A stretch of DNA of 64,000 nucleotides, from the NCBI GenBank assembly GCA_029204225.1, contig CM055106.1, positions 46,673,180 through 46,737,179 of the forward strand. The letters run 5' to 3'. A program made the translations under genes and the position numbers. The notes beneath the pieces are model-generated. The model was not told where the DNA came from. It ran no database searches and saw nothing but the letters and a program-made list of their open reading frames with translations. The stretch's first letter is position 1. Each line of letters starts with the position of its first letter. Source of the stretch: Diphasiastrum complanatum (Eukaryota > Streptophyta > Lycopodiopsida > Lycopodiales > Lycopodiaceae). Below, in pieces: positions 11,397 through 22,154 of the stretch.

Positions 11397-11496
11397 TGTG
11401 TGGTGTGGTGGTAGAGGGTTCTTGGTGTGGGATTGACCACCCAAGTTCAAACCCCACCACCCACACACGGGCGATATCCGAGAAAAAAAAAACATT
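11397..11496 (+). mobile_element. tRNA-derived SINE-like insert
   Basis: A compact GC-rich segment in an AT-rich intron has a box A-like TGGTGGTAGAGGG (near 11407-11420), a box B-like GTTCAAACCCC (near 11446-11457) about 35 bases later, and ends in an A-run at 11481-11490. This spacing is that of RNA polymerase III promoters in tRNA-derived SINEs. No clear target-site duplication was found by eye. A plain tRNA gene is unlikely because I cannot fold a full cloverleaf. Confidence 0.5.
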
Positions 11497-11807
11497 GTCT
11501 CTACTTGTAACCAATCGACCTACTATCACGACTTTATTAGTTTATTTCTTTTAATTTGAATAAAGAGTTAGAAAAGAAAACCTTTCGTATGCTACAAACC
11601 TACAATCTGTCTGTACATCTTCTTGCCTATCTATTGAATGTGGTCAATTTGTTCAGAGTGCCACATTTAGGACGGCCGTTGGTGACAGTTATCCTATTTG
11701 AAATTCGTTATAGGTACTATTTGCGTTGGGGCTTTCTTTCAGAAGGTAGCTCTTTCAGTAAGCCCCGAGGAAGTGCTTGGAAGCAGCTCTACTTTGAGGT
11801 ATGAGTT

Positions 11808-12160
11808 CTATAACTTAGCTTGTGTAAATAAAGTGGCCTTTCTTAGAATGTTGAGTGATGGAAACACCATTTTGGGCCCACAAGAATTTTTGGATGTATG
11901 GCAAATGCCATATTCTTCTGTGACAATGAGAAATATACAAATTCCCACCCTTGAGAGCTTTGCAGCCTCTTGATGATGTTGCCATAAATGTACCTGCAAA
12001 GTCATCAACCCCAATCACGTTATTGACCCTACCCACACCTGGAGTCTTGTTTAACACTAGATGGATGCCAAGTGCGTCAGGATGTGCCTAGTATGTGCAA
12101 CATGCCATGAGGTCGAAGGCTGTGTTGGTGCTATTGCTGCAATCGCACATTTACAGACCA
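11808..12160 (+). pseudogene. Unidentified coding-like remnant
   Basis: A frame from about 11816 reads NKVAFLRMLSDGNTI then GPQEFLDVWQMPYSS and IQIPTLESFAAS to a stop at 11971. A frame offset by one continues DDVAINVPAKSSTPI and LPTPGVLFNTRWMPSASG. Composition and the clean switch of frames look like one ancient coding exon with an indel near 11965. I do not recognise the family. It lies in an intron of the SKIP31-like gene. Confidence 0.4.
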
Positions 12161-12265
12161 CAAACTAAATCAAAGATAAAACAACAAACGAATTAGTAGC
12201 AAATTGGCTACCCCACTTAGTCCTAGCAAAGAATGTCAAACTGGCACAGAATCATGAGTGTTCAT

Positions 12266-12640
12266 CTATGTCAAAAGAGGATCCTCCTCCCCTTGAGTAG
12301 TGCCAAGTCTCACCAATCCCATATTTGCTGCTGCTTGCTGGCAGCCCACAATATCATAGCCTCGGATAAGAGATGTGCTTGTATTTGCAAGGGCCAGTCT
12401 GTGTAAATATTCTTGTAGTACTTGCATTGCTTGAGCTTTTATATTCAATTTCTCTTTCCAAATCTCCTATTTCACCCTCTAAGCTCTTTTTCCTCCTGAA
12501 GGCCTGATATTTCCTCCTTTCAAGTTCCTCTATCCACCTTCCTACCAAGTTCTTTCTTCCTTCAACCTTGTTCCTAACCCTTGATGAGTCTTTTCCTCCT
12601 GCCTTCCCGAGAGCTTTCAAGCGTACGTTGATTAAGGCTT
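12266..12640 (-). other. Possible minus-strand coding remnant, coiled-coil-like
   Basis: Two minus-strand frames join near 12440: an upstream one rich in Glu/Lys/Arg (RRKKSLEGEIGDLEREIE) and a downstream one with QAMQVLQEYLHRLALANTS and QQAAANMGLVRLG. The pair looks like a helical protein with one frameshift, but the (CT)n repeat upstream inflates the ORF and no family is recognised. It could be chance. Confidence 0.25.
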
Positions 12641-12646
12641 GCTCTT

Positions 12647-12649
<3 letters not shown>

Positions 12650-12695
<46 letters not shown>
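12650..12695 (+). repeat. (TC)n microsatellite
   Basis: About 23 uninterrupted TC units. On the opposite strand it yields an Arg-Glu run in chance ORFs. Confidence 0.97.
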
Positions 12696-12696
<1 letters not shown>

Positions 12697-14979
12697 AATG
12701 GCTCTCATTACTCTTGCTCTTCTCCCTCTCCCTAGCCTCTTCTTTCTTCCTCTCTCCACTCTCCAAAACACGTTAGTAGAGGAGAGCTTAAACAGGTGGA
12801 AAATTTGCTCATTCAGGCTCTTTCTTCTGGCAGGCCAGTTCAATTTTTTTTTTTCCGATCAAATCGAAATCGCAATTCGACAGAGTAGAGTCAGACTTAC
12901 TTTAAAACCGTGTGTAAATTAGAATCACATCTGTGCTATCTAGATTCATGACATGAAAATGTTTCAGCTTGATGTGATCCTGCAATTAGCTTGTGAAGGG
13001 GGTCCTATACTTTGGTATTTTATCTGTTTAGTGAGAGTCTTTAATTACCGGTGATTATTGGCAACAATGGGAACCTGTCGCTTATTCAACATTTAAGTAT
13101 TCAAAGAGTCATAGGAGGACCCACTTTAAAAGGAACAGTCATTGTCTTTATGATCTTTTAGATGGCTTAAATAATAGGTCTAACTGCTGAAGTTAAAAGT
13201 TGAGATTCAACTCTGTAATCTAAAGTTGTAGTCCCAAGCATCAGGATAGAATTTTAGGTGCACAATACCTTTTTCCAAATATTAGCAGACACGCAGGTCG
13301 TATTTGAGCTATTCATCCAAGGTTTGGTGGCCAACGAGCTTCTGCTAGATCTATGGATCTTCTTTGGTGCCCTCCGTGCACTACTTACTTTCTCTAGGTT
13401 TAGTTTTGTAAGCTATCTGATTTGATGTCATGTGATTCTCCTTACATTTGTACGAGGAATTAGGGGCTTAATTTCAATTGCCTTTGCCGACCTTTGTCAT
13501 GGCTTAGCAGGCTCTTCACTTACAAAGAAGCAATGCAGACGTAACATACTGGTCTGTGTATGAATGCCTGAAGGCTAACCTAGATGTATATCTAATGCAT
13601 GTGAGCTGCACCTACTCTTGGCTGCTGATGACTTGAGTAGGGGATGCTGTAAGACAGTCTGTGCTGGAGTTGACGATCTAATAACTCATGAATTGGCTCC
13701 ACAATTTCATCTACCAGCTATCTGTTTGTACCATCCTAGGCTTAACAAGGACATGTCTAAAATAGCAGAGGGATGTGGAGCAATCTGGGTCAGCAAAGTC
13801 ATCTGAGAGCATTATTAGAAGATTGCTAATGCGTCCAACCATTTCATTCATAAAAATTGTGAAGGAAAAGCTAAACGTGTAGTTCAGAGGATTAAGAAGC
13901 GAAGAGAGAACACGCTAGAGGACAAACATAAATCCTAATGTTTCATGATAAAGCCTATAAGTGATCTAAAGCAGAGTCAAGAGCATACTTTGTGATTGCC
14001 TGACAGGTCAAACCTTACTATGTCATTATGGCATACGTTTGCCAAACATGGTAGAATTTTTGAACCTGTATTTCTGGCAAGACAAGAATCAGCACTTACC
14101 TTATATTATGATCAATAAAATTAGGTAAAAGCTAAATCTCAGAAAAGTAGCTCTAGTCTTTCAGCTGCCCATATGCAATCATCTCCAGAATGATATGGCC
14201 TTAAGTGTTTGCCCTCATTTATCGAAAAATATAGAACGAACCGTATGTGTCAGATGAATTGCAGCAGAAACTGACTTGGACCAATGCATCCTGCATGTTT
14301 TCAAATAGCTATACAATCTTTATTTAAGTTGAGGCTGAAATTAAAGATGAATCGCGGCAGAAACCGGCTTGAACTGATGCATCCTACATGTTGCCAAAGA
14401 ACTAAACAATCTTCGGTTTAATTTAAGTTTACCTTTATCTAGGACCCTTAAAATCTATTTGCATTGATACTTTTGTACCCTACTCAGATAAAATTTAGTC
14501 GTGTGAATTTTGTGAAGAGCTTTAGACACATCCATCAGGTTTTATCTTGTGCATATGGAACCATTGTTGTTTATTTTTCATCAAGGAAAGCTTTGTGCTC
14601 TAGCCATGAAACTAGATCGTATTGCTAATTGCCATAATCTAGTTAAAAACATTGCTCAGGGTAGCATCATTTTATGTCCTATGAACTTGAGGCTCACAAA
14701 ATGAAGAATGCTGCTGGTTGATAAATGGAAGATTTTGCGAATAGAAGAAAAATTAAACACCCGCAACATAAGTGTTTCAAAGAAACACATAAAGGAGATC
14801 ATCCTACTGTCATAGAGGAGAAATAGATAAAGTGCTACTAACTACTTTTCGTTATGTGAATCACAACTCAGAAACAAAGTGCAGGACTAGCATTGCACTG
14901 TGCAGATTGCTATAGCAGGGTTATATACAAATCCAGCATTATTGATTACTTTTAGACTTTTGTTAGTCAAGTTCACCAG
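12696..14979. other. Long presumed intron, nothing recognised
   Basis: Between blocks 3 and 4 of the SKIP31-like gene (intron from 11799) there is no further domain, tandem array or LTR that I can support. Short ORFs (for example 13618-13806) have no family resemblance. Confidence 0.45.
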
Positions 14980-15761
14980 CGTGACGAAGCTGACATGAGG
15001 GAGTTTGTCAGGAACACTCCGGCTGATTTTAGGGAGTATTATGTGCAAATGCAGGCAGCAAAACGGAGCCAGGCCCCTCTTCCATCGCAGGTTATAAGGC
15101 TAACTAAGTGCATTTTGTGCTCATGAAGAAGCATCTAATTTGTTACCACCATTAAGGTCATTGTAAGTTGCTTTTATTATGACACGTGCCGAGAGAGAGT
15201 TTTGGATCCATCAAATGACCTCCTTGTATGCACTGTTTCTGGACGATGCTTTGATCGATGGTCCAGCCGAAGAGGAAACAGAGCCGGTATGATCTTTTTC
15301 CAAGCACATCATGTATGTTGCTTGAGAGTAGTTTGAAATAGGGCTTTCTTTAGAACGTATAAAATTTTTTATAGATGCAAGGTGGTGTCCATGAGTAATT
15401 TTTTAAGCGATGGTTGTGTCTATGTTCTGCTTTGCATGCTCCAGGGCCAGCAACTCATGGATAATAATGCCGGAGCAGAGGAAGTAGAGCCATTCCTAGG
15501 TTATGGCCGCCTTGGTATGTTTTGATTTACCAGCTATTACACATTGTTGAGTGATTGAGATTATCAGGCCTTTACACCTGTACGGTGTGCATTCTTTTTC
15601 ATGATGACTTTTGTGTACTAAATTCTAATATCCTTCTGACTTTGTGCTTCCCAGCACGTGCTTACTGGCTTGGGTACAACTGCGTTGATGAACGGGAGCT
15701 ACACGAAGTGAGGTGTGTTGACTTGACTTGCTTGTATTGTACTGTCCTTTTAGTAAATTGA

Positions 15762-17496
15762 AGTGTTTTACCCTAGAGGCTGCTACTTTAGATCCTAACC
15801 TAATGAGACGTGTGTGGTTAGGGAGGTGCTGTACCCAAGGTGTAGGTGACGTCAAGAATCTCCATATGGAGTCCGTGTTTATAGATTTAATAACCTGGGG
15901 TGTGCGAAGTTTTGAGATTGCGATCTCATCGGACGAACTATACATACATATTTATATATATATAGACTAGTGTAATCAATTCATCTGAAGCTTGCAGTAG
16001 CTTGATAGGTTGATAATTGAGCACGTTAGTCATCAAATGAGCTCGTAATTTTACCATGCCTTAGTGCAGCCTATAATTTTGTCATAATTGAACATCCATT
16101 GAGAAATTATGGTTGTTCATTATGGAAGCCTGGCTTAATTGGACATATTGATCGTAGAAAAAGGTACTACCAAAGATGTGGTTTTTGGACTTTTCCAGAA
16201 GTTCTCCTTTTTTGTGCAATTTTAAGCTTTAATATCTTAAACATTTCCAGCTCACTTAACAACTTTTAAGGTCATTGCGCCTTCTAATTGGAAGCTTCTT
16301 GGCTTTTTGCTTGTTTAGCCTGATTATTCTTATAGACTGCAAGTTGATAAATTTTCTACATTCCTAATTGTCAGTCGTAAGAGCTGGCTTATCACCCTTT
16401 CATCCTGGAATGTGCCAGTCGAAGTACAGTAGCATATTTGAAGAACTGAATAGATATGTATCTGAACATGAAAACATCATATTTGCTAAGTGACTTTCAG
16501 GATAATTCAAAGGCTTAGAGCCAATGATTCTGTAGGTGTGACTGGTTGTACGTCTTATATCCATAACGGAGATGAGTCTTTCAATAAAGCCTGTTGATTG
16601 TTGGGGATGCTTCCCATCCTAGCCGATCAATTGTAGTGATTAAAATTTCAAATATAACGTTGAGGTGTACCTATTTTTGATATGGCTTTGCAAGTTATTT
16701 AGTATATGGGTAAGAGTGTATATGAAAGAAACAAGTACACTTGTAAAATGACCATTGGTTTCAAAAATTATGTGGCGAACATTGTCTTCTTATCTGAACA
16801 TGCGATAACACACTGACATTGCAAACAGATTGCTATTGGCAAATGAATAAAAAAGCCAGGGCTTGTTGTAAGAGATTGCAGGCAAGGTAATAATAAGAAA
16901 TGTTAGATATGGTTTGTTGGTTGAATACTCATGTTGGTTGAAGGGTCCTATGGTGAATGCAACACTTTGCCACCTACTGGATGAAAACTGTTACTGCCTA
17001 AGCTACTTTATCATATCATATTCAGTGACATTCTGACTTAGCTTACTGCACAGAATAGATGGGATGAGATTGCAGGTAAAGGTACAGGTAAAGGTACTAC
17101 AAATTTTTATTGGAACTTCGTCTTCATGTTGTACTTTGAAAGTAGTTGTGATTGGCTACCACAACATTTGGGCATTTTTGAAGTGATCTATGTGGGTCCG
17201 ATTAAAAAGTCACGATCAAAGTCACACTCATTGCATGCCAGGGCTTCCTGGTTTTTGTGAGGAGCCAGCTGCTTTAATAAAAAGTACTTATGCATACAGA
17301 TACGCTTGTACAATAACATTTGGCATATTCTCTTGTTTGATGAGACTTGATTTGAAGAAACCTGCTTAAGCCAACTATTTGCTCTCGCTTGCTTGGTGAT
17401 GATTTGAAAGAAACACATCATGGATTTAGAACTGTCATGTTTCTATTGATGTTATTGCATTAGGATAAGTTACAAGATTTTCATGGTCTATGCACA
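15762..17496. other. No gene recognised
   Basis: AT-rich DNA downstream of the SKIP31-like gene. No ORF with a domain and no repeat structure seen. Confidence 0.5.
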
Positions 17497-17602
17497 TTTG
17501 GGTATCATGCTAGCATCGAACAAACTTTGCTTTGATGCAGGCCTACACCTTTGGGTATCATGCTAGCATCGAACAAACTTTGCTTTGATGCAGGCCTACA
17601 CC
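17497..17602 (+). repeat. Perfect 53-bp tandem duplication
   Basis: The segment starting TTTGGGTATCATGCTAGCAT at 17497 is repeated exactly at 17550, two copies with no mismatch, plus a few bases of a third. A fresh duplication by replication slippage or unequal exchange would produce this. Confidence 0.95.
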
Positions 17603-18161
17603 TTTGTGTTATCTTTTTTCAAGATGGCTATCATATGACCTCATTCGTTGTCATTTCATATGCGAGCTTGCCTAATACTAGTCCTAGGAATTGTGCCCAG
17701 TTGAATGTCCTTTTCGTGAATGTTCTTGTGAAAACTGACCAATAACTTCATGTAAGAAATTGGACAAAAAATATTCATCTCTTGGAGTGTGCACAAAGAT
17801 GTTTCACTTCAAAGTAGCGGAGGTTTAGCACTTTTGCTCCAAAAAAATCTGAACATATTTGTTAATCAATTCTTGATAAATTTTTTTTGAGCTGAAATAA
17901 CACGCAGCTTATTCTATTTAAGATCACAGACATGACAATAGAAATACAGAAATCGTAATGCCATGCGCTCAGGTTTCCTTTGTATTTTGGGACCACCTCT
18001 AGGAGCAGAATGTCCATCCACTTTTCTCTCTCCTTCGGAATCTATCATTCTCTCTCTAGAGTGTGCGTTTTCTCTCTACGGAATGTGTATTCTCTCTCCT
18101 CTCTGTACGGAATGTGCGAATGCACGTTCTATCTTTACCTTCTCACATGGCATTACGTCAT

Positions 18162-18271
18162 GGAAGGCCCGAGGACCTCGGGCCTTCCTTGCAGGTCGGG
18201 GCCCTGCCCTCGGGCTCCCGCCCTTGGGCAAGGGCCCTCCCTGCAAGGAAGGCCCTAGATCAGGGCCTTCC
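18162..18271. repeat. GC-rich nested palindrome cluster
   Basis: In AT-rich surroundings this 110-bp island holds three nested inverted repeats: GGAAGGCCCGAGG with its exact complement one base later (18162-18188), GGAAGGCCCT with its complement five bases later (18247-18271), and GGCCTTCCTTGCAGG (18181-18195) pairing with 18240-18254. The whole could fold into one large hairpin or two small ones. It may be the core of a foldback element; no terminal repeats were found around it. Confidence 0.85.
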
Positions 18272-19816
18272 ACCACCATACATAATAACAATTGCTTGAA
18301 GGTTTCTCCAAATGTCCCTTGTGGTGTTTAAAGAAGAGACTTAACTTTTTAAGTTCATTTCAAGTGAAGTTGCTCAAAAATTTGTTATAAGCACATAAAC
18401 AATGTCTACAACCCAGTTGTTCCAAATTTGCTTTTTCATATTGTTCACATTTCCTTAAGAGCTATTTGTGAGAATTATAGGTAACAAATCTAGAAATTTG
18501 TTCAATGTTATGTGTTAATTAATTTGCTTATAATCTTGCAAGATTACCATTGGTGGAGAGAGCAACCATGAGTGATGTTGGCAAACATACGAGTGGTAAG
18601 CATGGTCATGGCAAGAATCAAAATAGTATGTATTGAGTCATTTGAGTGGTAGCAAAGTTAATTCAATCCTTCGTTTGAAAAGGTGGATCATATCGACTAT
18701 GAGAAATACAATCCTTCGACTATGAGAAATACACACATGGAGTCCAATAGGAAATCAATTATTTCATATAGTTTGACAATGAAATGCTTCTGTTTTTGTG
18801 TTACTTGGTCGTGATTATAATGCAATTAATACATTTAGGTGTTCCTTTATTATATTCGAGTTTGATATCATGTGGTCAATGACCATCAACACCAAATTTC
18901 ATGATGTAGATCAGGGGTGTCATTTAAGTGGACTTCCCTAATAACTGGTCTAAATTGTTATTTAGCAAAGTGCAAATATCAATTAGCCTTGATGCATCAT
19001 TCCTCTTAGCACAATAGTCCAATAACAAGAAGGAAATCAGCCATTTCATATAGTTCGACATTGACATTATCGGATGTGTATCAATACAAATATATTTTCA
19101 CGCAGTGTTCAAATGATCACTCAAATATCCCAACTTTTTGCGTTGTCACATTTCAAAGACCTATTTCTAGCTTCATGGATGTTTAAATAAGGTTGGTAGG
19201 TTATAAATTCTAAAGCAGGTTGTTTGGGTTCTAGATTTCTAATTTAATATTTTATGTTATGCAACTTTTCGATTTCACAATAATCTTCTGGTTTTTAATG
19301 AGGTTGGTTTGAAGGTTTTCATGAGCTACAATGAAATGTCAACTTATGTGACAATACATGAATTTAGTGAATTTATTGAATTTGGACAATACATAAATTT
19401 ACTGAATTTGGAAAACAAGCCAAAACACTTATACGAGAAATTACTCTAGTACACTATATAAAGGTGCTTGGGTTCCCATTTTGCCACTTCACCCCTTGAG
19501 TGTCAGAGTGTTGTTTTTGCTTGTTGTGCATGCCATTTCTTGCTTTACTAGGCTAGGTCTTAATGTGTCAACAATCGATGTTACAAGATATGGCATGCAC
19601 GAAACAAACAACTAGAAATCCCAAAAGTCATGACATTGCTCCACCAAGATGCATCAGACGCAATTGAGACCATAGAAAGGGGTGGAAGTAGGAGGAGAAA
19701 TAGTAGTAGAAGTGGCAGCCCAAGCCTCACTCAGGATGTTGATGCCACTCATCTTTTGAAGAAGATGTTGCTACTTAGAATAATGCTTAGGCAGTGATGC
19801 GTGAGATAAGAAGCAC
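18272..19816. other. No gene recognised
   Basis: AT-rich DNA. CTATATAAAGG at 19454-19464 could be a TATA box of an old LTR, but no partner or ORF follows that I can identify. Confidence 0.45.
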
Positions 19817-20188
19817 TTAGCCAATTCGACTAAGGTACGATTCTTCCTTTTGGCAAGCCCATGTGATTGAGGCAAATAAGGAGTGATGAACTTGGCTGAG
19901 GCAATACTCCTCGAATACAGTTGAGATATCCTCTCCGCCATTGTCTAACTTCAAGGATTTGATTTGTTTACAAGTCTCTTTCTCTGCACACTCCTTGAAT
20001 GTCTTGAAGAGGTTGAATGTCTCTGATTTATGCTTGATGAAATATATGTGAAGATTTTGTGAATCACTAAGATCCAAATCATCTAATGATCTTTGGTATG
20101 AAAGACAACACAATTTACACCATTTGCAATATAGAAAATCAACATCTACTTGATGAAAGAGATGCAAACTCAACAAGATCTTGATCAA
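19817..20188 (-). pseudogene. copia integrase core fragment
   Basis: The minus-strand frame holds the segment between the first and second catalytic Asp of copia integrase, with the second in KLDNGGEDIS. Further on, the LAERRN-like catalytic Glu region is present only in other frames (near 19840-19860, complement of the CTTTTGGCAAGCCC area). The first 50 or so residues have no integrase resemblance. Confidence 0.65.
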
Positions 20189-20580
20189 ACATCAAACTTA
20201 TGAGAAGATGAAGTTTCTTTCCGTACAAAAATAGTAAGCTACTATATTTCACACACGTGAATCCAAATATCAACTAAACAATGCCTTCTATAGACAAGAT
20301 TGCAAGATATCACCAATATAGTGCACCAATGGATAGATGAACCCAAGAGAATTCATGTATAAGCATGAAATAAGATTAGAGAGAGAAGAATCTTTTCTCC
20401 CACGAGTTTACATCTATTTATAACAGGCCCATGCCTCATTAATGAGCTTGGTTTCCCTCATGTATCTAACATTCAAATTTGAATGTGTCCAAACTCGACT
20501 TTCTACTTTTCCTCACTTTCTAAAAGTGGTAATTCAAATACTTTTAGACTAATATAAATTTGAAAAGTCAAACTATACGT
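20165..20580 (-). repeat. Possible copia LTR on minus strand
   Basis: The minus strand has TTATAAATAG near 20411-20420, a typical plant TATA box, in non-coding DNA between a gag start and an integrase piece. It starts at a perfect palindrome. It reads like an LTR (promoter, then leader), but no second copy is in the window. Confidence 0.3.
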
Positions 20581-20641
20581 CTACTTTGATATTTTGGTCA
20601 TATTTGCCAAATAAACAAATATGACCAAAATATCAAAGTAG
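20581..20641. repeat. Perfect 26-bp-arm palindrome
   Basis: Left arm 20581-20606 and right arm 20616-20641 are exact reverse complements with a nine-base loop (CCAAATAAA). The right arm joins the end of the gag-like frame, the left arm the presumed LTR. Confidence 0.97.
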
Positions 20642-20801
20642 TTGACAATTTCTCATACTCCTCTACTACATCCCAAAGATTACTATCTATCAACATCATC
20701 TGGAGTATTGACTTCCAGATGTAGAAGCTAGAACCATTGAACTTGTCAATGATTCTAGCCTCGTTGGATGGTGACGACGAAGAGTTTGCAATATGAGACA
20801 T
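20642..20801 (-). pseudogene. gag: copia gag N-terminus
   Basis: Minus-strand ATG at 20801 opens a frame with IDKFNGSSFYIWK and LQMMLIDSNLWDVVEE, the standard start of copia gag (substrate-like NFxxWK motif). It runs into the palindrome at 20641 after about 53 codons. Confidence 0.75.
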
Positions 20802-20852
20802 GTCAAGAGTAATACAAATAGAACAAACTTAATCTCTTGGTTTATTGAGCTA

Positions 20853-20868
20853 TGATTTGATACCAATC
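20853..20868 (-). promoter_or_regulatory. tRNA-iMet-like primer-binding site
   Basis: Minus strand TTGGTATCAAATC lies two bases after the LTR end, compared with TGGTATCAGAGC in plant copia elements. Two substitutions suggest decay. Confidence 0.6.
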
Positions 20869-21560
20869 TGATAGGGCAGTAGAACACGAACGGAGAAGAG
20901 AGAAGGAAATAGATGCAGAACAACTCTCCTGTTATTATGGGCTGCTACGTGCAAGAACTACGTAAATGAATGTAAATGCTAAGTTATAATCATAGCTCAA
21001 GCGCTCTTCCCAATAGGATCTTAAGAAATCAATTCATACTAAAAAACAAATGGATGCCAATGAGTAAAGTCCGTCGATGAGATTAGATATGGTGTGTGGT
21101 ATGACTGCAAATGGATCTTAATGAGAAGTTCAGATCAGAATATCAAAGTGATAAAGCAGTGTGATAATGCAAGTTTCTTAGCCGTCGACAACCATCGTAC
21201 TCTGATTAGATACTGAGGAGTCGTAGACGTCCATGTTCTGATCAAAGTGAGTAAACGAGCATGATCAAACAGAAGCGAAGTGCATTCAAATCACAATAGG
21301 CATTCATCTACGTTATACACAGATAGAAAAGCGTGTTGCTGCTATATTACACTACACTGAAGCACAACAATGAGCTACTACCAGTATGGCCATGTAAGGT
21401 TCAAATTCATTTGTCTTATGGACGGAGCATCACGTAGAGTGTGTGATGAAGGTGTATCTATACATTGGATCTATGTATCTAATTACAATAAATGTTTGTC
21501 ATCTAACTAAGCACTTTGTCGCACTCAGAGAGTAGCTGAACTATGATGACAGAATGACAG
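20869..21560 (-). repeat. 5' LTR (family P) of the minus-strand copia
   Basis: It starts TGATAGGGCA at 20869 on the plus strand, next to the primer site. The first 370 bases align with 26201-26605. The upper end is not defined because the second copy is truncated; 21560 is an estimate. Confidence 0.55.
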
Positions 21561-21649
21561 CTGTACCTTAAATACTTGGTCAGGCTATAAAGCTAACAAA
21601 AGGTTTACTTCTTTGAAATAGATAAAAGAAGTTATTGTCGGGAAATAGT

Positions 21650-22030
21650 GACATTCTTGAAGTTGCTAAAGAAGTCGGACACTTCGGTTGATGAACGTAG
21701 TTGTCGAAGAAGTCGAAGACTTCGAACACTTCGGACACTTTGGTTGATGAACGAAGTTGACCTCGATTGACAAAGGAAGTTGTCAAATAAGTCGGAGACT
21801 TTGATGTCGAGTGACTTGATTGTTGAAGAGGTCGAGTGACTTGATTGTTGAAGAAGTCGAGAAAGTCAGAGACTTCAGAGACTTCGATGTCGAGTAATTT
21901 GATTGTTGAAGAAGTTGAGGAAGTTAGAGACTTTGGTGTCGAATGACTTGATTTGTTGAAGAAGTTGAGGAAGTCGGAGACTTCGGTGTCGAATGACTTG
22001 ATTTGTTGAAGAAGTCGAGGGTGATCAGGC
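21650..22030. repeat. Minisatellite with about 50-bp units
   Basis: Degenerate tandem copies built on GTCGAATGACTTGATTTGTT and GAAGAAGTTGAGGAAGTCGG recur at 49-50-bp spacing, about six copies, clearest at 21885-22020. On the minus strand the array forms a Ser/Phe-rich chance ORF (21580-22059). Confidence 0.85.
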
Positions 22031-22154
22031 CTTCGATGTTCTTCATGATGCTTTGACATTCAAATGTAGAATTAGACGAGAATGGATACCCTTTGATGTA
22101 GATCAACCGAAAAGTTGATGAAGTCGACTTCGGCTGATTCGACTCTGTGTAAAA

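Larger units (their letters stand above)
9752..15761 (+). pseudogene. SKIP31: SKIP31-like F-box gene, decayed, introns retained
   Basis: Exon-like blocks in order match plant SKIP31, an F-box protein thought to link substrates to SCF ubiquitin ligases. Block 1 (9860-9949) has MLAQFLEAEVLS. Block 2 (about 10852-10974) is the F-box, GKIPRELFQSIFKFLSSE. Block 3 (11714-11798) has YLRWGF and GSAWKQLYFE. Block 4 (14980-15090) has [20 protein letters not shown]. Block 5 (15157-15286) has CRERVLDPSNDLLVCTVSG. Blocks 6 and 7 (15445-15514, 15655-15761) have EVEPFLGYGRLARAYWLGYN. Most edges have GT/AG. Damage: the ATG at 9752 meets TAG at 9797; the exon between the F-box and block 3 is not found, and joining across is out of phase; the stretch of about 55 codons before CRERV is missing; block 5 shifts frame after CFDR. 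A functional gene with unseen exons is less likely. Confidence 0.68.
19817..20868 (-). mobile_element. Minus-strand copia fragments (gag start, integrase piece)
   Basis: Next to the LTR-like block at 20869 the minus strand has a primer site resembling tRNA-iMet (TTGGTATCAAATC), then a gag N-terminus and, after a foldback and a presumed inserted LTR, an integrase piece with YFIKHKSETFNLFKTFKEC and SLKLDNGGEDIS (catalytic Asp). Protease and the rest of pol are absent. The two coding pieces may come from one deleted element or two. Confidence 0.7.

Noticed and set aside
11397-11496. Functional tRNA gene
   Set aside because: Box A and B motifs are present but I cannot form acceptor and anticodon stems; an A-tail favours a SINE.
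12354-12843. Arg-Glu-rich minus-strand ORFs
   Set aside because: The repeated residues come from the TC microsatellite in two frames. Only the part below 12640 looked possibly coding.
13618-13806. ORF ending in EGCGAIWVSKV, reminiscent of copia RNase H
   Set aside because: Only about ten residues match and no other RNase H block is near.
19560-19640. Plus-strand ACTKQTTRNPK resembling a histone H3 N-terminus
   Set aside because: The frame stops soon after, no H3 fold follows, and similar strings occur in plant retroelement gag proteins.
21580-22059. 159-codon Ser/Phe-rich minus-strand ORF
   Set aside because: Its sequence repeats with the 50-bp minisatellite and has no other support.
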